Assembly (NCBI GenBank): GCA_964355675.1
Contig: CAYHEC010000055.1
Coordinates: 1-14,700, forward strand
Source: CAMBDS01 sp964355675
Lineage (GTDB): Bacteria; Electryoneota; AABM5-125-24; Hatepunaeales; Hatepunaeaceae
Direction of reading: 5' to 3'
DNA: 14,700 bases
Numbering within the stretch: the stretch's first letter is position 1; every line of letters starts with the position of its first letter. Made by a program: the position numbers and the translations under genes. This document shows positions 12,473-14,700 of the stretch, one piece after another. The notes beneath the pieces are model-generated. The model worked only from the letters and a program-made list of their open reading frames with translations, did not search any database and was not told where the DNA came from.

Positions 12473-13357
12473 TCATAGCGAAAGCCCTTTGTCCATAATC
12501 AACGCAATGAACAGCACGAGCAGATAGACTATCGAGTATCCGAATACCCCCCAGGCACTCTTTATCGTTTGATCAGAACGCGCCATAAAGATTTTCCGCA
12601 GAAACATCGCCCCCAACCCTGTCGCGGCGATTGCGTAAAGTATGCCCGTACCATAGAACAGCATCGCCCCCGATACTGCAAGTGTCAAAAAGGCATAAAC
12701 CAGTATCAAGCTCCAAGTGCGCGCATCTCCTACCACCAAAGGCATCATCGGGAGATTCACCCGCCGGTAATCCTCTTTCAAGCAAAGCGCCAATGCCCAG
12801 AAATGGGGAGGCGTCCAAAAAAAGATAATGAGGAACATCAAAATCGGTTCGATTCCCAGCGAACCAGCTCCCGCCGCCCAGCCGATAACTGGAGCCATCG
12901 CTCCCGCCGCGCCACCGATAACTATATTTTGAGGTGTTCGGGGTTTAAGGTAAAGAGTATAGAAAAATGCATAGAAAATAATTGTTCCAGCCGACAGAAT
13001 CGCTGAAAACGGATTGTACCAGTACCAGAACATGGCGATTGATATCACCCCCAGAGCAGTCGCAACAACGAATGCCTCAACTGTGCCAATCTTCTTTGCT
13101 GGTAAAGGTCGTTTTTGCTTTGTGCGTTCCATCAGCGAGTCGCGATCACGCTCGAAAGCCTGATTGAATGCGTTGGCAGATCCCCCCGCGAAAGTCAACA
13201 ACAAAAGCGCAAGGGTAAACTTTAGGGGATCACCGAGCAAACTTCCTTCAAGCACGAGACCTGCGGCGCCGGTAATTGCCACAAGCAACATGATCGTCGG
13301 CTTGGTTAAAACCCAATAAGCTCGAATCCTACCGCCAATGAAATAAAAATACTTCAC
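12473..13357 (-). CDS. ctaB: Protoheme IX farnesyltransferase (heme O synthase)
   Basis: This 294-residue polytopic inner-membrane prenyltransferase of the UbiA superfamily attaches a farnesyl group to heme B to give heme O, the precursor of heme A. The first Asp-rich motif is at about 62-86 (NAFNQAFERDRDSLMERTKQKRPLP), matching the family pattern with the D-x-x-x-x-R-T...RP core. The second conserved loop is KEDYRRVNLPMMPLVVG. About eight or nine hydrophobic helices fit the family. The start is GTG at 13357, overlapping the ctaA stop codon by four bases (GTGA). This indicates translational coupling with ctaA just upstream and fits their consecutive reactions. Confidence 0.95.
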   Translation of the reverse strand: MKYFYFIGGRIRAYWVLTKPTIMLLVAITGAAGLVLEGSLLGDPLKFTLALLLLTFAGGSANAFNQAFERDRDSLMERTKQKRPLPAKKIGTVEAFVVATALGVISIAMFWYWYNPFSAILSAGTIIFYAFFYTLYLKPRTPQNIVIGGAAGAMAPVIGWAAGAGSLGIEPILMFLIIFFWTPPHFWALALCLKEDYRRVNLPMMPLVVGDARTWSLILVYAFLTLAVSGAMLFYGTGILYAIAATGLGAMFLRKIFMARSDQTIKSAWGVFGYSIVYLLVLFIALIMDKGLSL

Positions 13358-14466
13358 TTGGAAGATTTCGCGTTGAGCTGATTATTAGCCAGAGCCAGCT
13401 CCCCCGATGAGTAACGCAGATCATGAGCAAGTACGATCAAAGCGCCGAACAGGCAAAGTGCAATCGCGGAATGAAGTGCGCTAACATGCAACTGGGCGCC
13501 GAACAGTACATTGGTGATCCCAACCATAATTTGAAACAGAAAGAGCGCGTCAGCCGTCCGGAAAATGATTCGTGTATGGTTTTGTAACGGAACACGCAAA
13601 GTGACCATGCGTAGCCAGGCAAATGAAATCAGCAGAATGATTGGCATCCAGCGATGGACAAACTGAAGGAAAATTGGGTTCTGCATCAAATTGCCATTCC
13701 AGAGAAGCTCCCCCGGCGGAATAATACCTCCGAACATCGAGGGCCACGTCGTAACCAAATTTGCTTTGGCGTCGCCCGCAACCAGTCCTCCCAGAAACAC
13801 TTGCACGATAACCAATCCAGTCGTTATCCAGATGGCTCGCATCGGGATAAGACCCGCCGAGCGAGAGCCTCCAGCGGGAATCGCCGTCGTGTCGAGCAAA
13901 ATCAAAGCTGTCCATATCAATAATGCGAAAAATACGTAGGCGACGATCAGGTGAACTGCCACAAGCAGGCCTGCTAAAGCTCCCATTACAACTACGCCGC
14001 CAAGACCAGCCTGAGCAAGTAACAGTCCGCCGAGGATGTAAAAATTTGACTCTGCCTTCTGTTTGACTGCGGGAGAACGCATCATTTTGATAAACGTAAT
14101 CAAAAATAGAATGCCGACTACTCCAGCTATTGCTCGGTGAGTCCATTCGATCCAAAACTGAGTGCGGAATGCAGTAACAGATAAGTCAGCAGGAAAGGCT
14201 GATTTGCCAATCCTAAGCGCTTCCTGACGGTAATCTTCCTGCACTGCCGCCCAGCCTGTTTCAGAAAATGGGGGTAGCAGACTTCCGTTTATGAGCGGCC
14301 AATCAGGAATCGAAAGCCCTGATCCAGTCAGTCTAACGATGGCTCCCCAGATGAGGATCACGAGTACCAAGCCTGCAATAATTGTCAGAAGCCCAGCGAC
14401 ACTTCGGGAAGTATCGAGGTTGGTCTGTTTTGATTTTGCGGTAATAGGTGAAGCTGTTTGTGTCAT
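13354..14466 (-). CDS. ctaA: Heme A synthase (CtaA/COX15)
   Basis: This inner-membrane monooxygenase oxidises the C8 methyl group of heme O to the formyl group of heme A, the cofactor of aa3-type cytochrome oxidases. The 370 residues form about eight membrane helices. After the first helix comes the signature TGSGLSIPDWPLINGSLLPP (47-66), followed by the long periplasmic loop usual for COX15-type proteins. The four conserved histidines are His110 (IEWTHR, with Glu107), His172 (VHLIVAY), His271 (FVHRWM) and His332 (ALHSA). The duplicated four-helix architecture is thus intact. ATG 14466 is supported by a short polar N-terminal tail before helix 1; no Shine-Dalgarno is visible. No oxidase subunit genes are in the window; they could lie upstream beyond the edge. 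Confidence 0.95.
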   Translation of the reverse strand: MTQTASPITAKSKQTNLDTSRSVAGLLTIIAGLVLVILIWGAIVRLTGSGLSIPDWPLINGSLLPPFSETGWAAVQEDYRQEALRIGKSAFPADLSVTAFRTQFWIEWTHRAIAGVVGILFLITFIKMMRSPAVKQKAESNFYILGGLLLAQAGLGGVVVMGALAGLLVAVHLIVAYVFFALLIWTALILLDTTAIPAGGSRSAGLIPMRAIWITTGLVIVQVFLGGLVAGDAKANLVTTWPSMFGGIIPPGELLWNGNLMQNPIFLQFVHRWMPIILLISFAWLRMVTLRVPLQNHTRIIFRTADALFLFQIMVGITNVLFGAQLHVSALHSAIALCLFGALIVLAHDLRYSSGELALANNQLNAKSSK

Positions 14467-14700
14467 TTTGATTTGGTATAATAATTTAGCCGATTAAGGC
14501 CTGGGAATTGATTTGAATAATCCTGACCTGAATAATCTCAGGGCAGGAATGAGTTACGATTCACGTCGCTCAAGGTTTGAGAATGCTAAGTCGGTATCCT
14601 GAATTGCCGGATTAACTGTTCTTGGAGTGCGGACTTTCAGAGTTCGTTGATTTATTCGCTTGAGACGCCAATTCGGACAAGATTCTCTTGGAGGGGGGGC
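14467..14700. other. Gene-free end of window upstream of ctaA
   Basis: I see no open frame worth calling in these 234 bases. A short direct repeat, TGAATAATC, occurs at 14514-14522 and 14529-14537 (15-base period), about 50-70 bases before the ctaA start, and could be an operator. The ctaA promoter should lie here, but no convincing -35/-10 pair is seen. The last bases (GGAGGGGGGG) resemble a ribosome binding site for a plus-strand gene starting beyond the edge. That is speculation. Confidence 0.4.

Noticed and set aside
13550..14155. Minus-strand frame of 201 codons within ctaA
   Set aside because: It is an alternative frame of the clearly conserved ctaA gene, with low-complexity Ser/Arg content typical of a shadow.
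1..14700. tRNA or rRNA genes
   Set aside because: No tRNA-like cloverleaf motif or rRNA segment was recognised in any intergenic stretch by eye. A covariance-model scan would be decisive.

Overview
The window looks like a chromosomal segment of an uncultivated-type Gram-negative bacterium of moderate GC content, probably from a candidate phylum in the Fibrobacteres-Chlorobi-Bacteroidetes (FCB) superphylum. Three observations support this. There is a giant secreted gingipain-like (C25) protein ending in a YPNPFN-type C-terminal sorting/FlgD-like domain, as seen with type IX secretion. There is a Bacteroidetes-style LpxH, which implies lipid A. Start sites mostly lack strong Shine-Dalgarno sequences. 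The heme A genes ctaA and ctaB imply aerobic respiration with an aa3-type oxidase encoded elsewhere. The phylum assignment is inference only.

Layout. At 1-250 there is no gene, but there is a tandem pair of identical 51-bp hairpin-containing repeats and an inverted partial copy that runs into the stop codon of the next gene. At 251-793 (-) lies a biotin carboxyl carrier protein. A 313-bp divergent intergenic region separates it from an M23 metallopeptidase at 1107-2033 (+), which ends at a strong intrinsic terminator. A 310-bp non-coding leader carrying three copies of TGCACGAT precedes a 1984-residue secreted multidomain protein (2413-8367, +). That gene is closed by two hairpins. Next come glutamine-dependent NAD+ synthetase (8543-10180, +), a GC-rich nested hairpin, and an MFS transporter (10261-11448, +). 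Convergent to these is a minus-strand group: ctaA (14466-13354), then ctaB (overlapping by 4 bp), then lpxH (12365-11601). Both flanks of lpxH hold CACGTG-centred palindromic repeats. The last 234 bases show no gene.

How the genes relate. CtaB makes heme O and CtaA converts it to heme A, so the overlapping pair is one functional unit. LpxH (lipid A) and the M23 protein (peptidoglycan) serve the cell envelope. The C25-type protein is exported and probably surface-attached or released. NadE and the biotin carrier are general metabolism. No dedicated defence, mobile or biosynthetic system is visible. The most notable items are the C25-type protein, in which the family's catalytic His position appears to be Arg (GRAENYYW), and the small families of dispersed palindromic repeats between genes.
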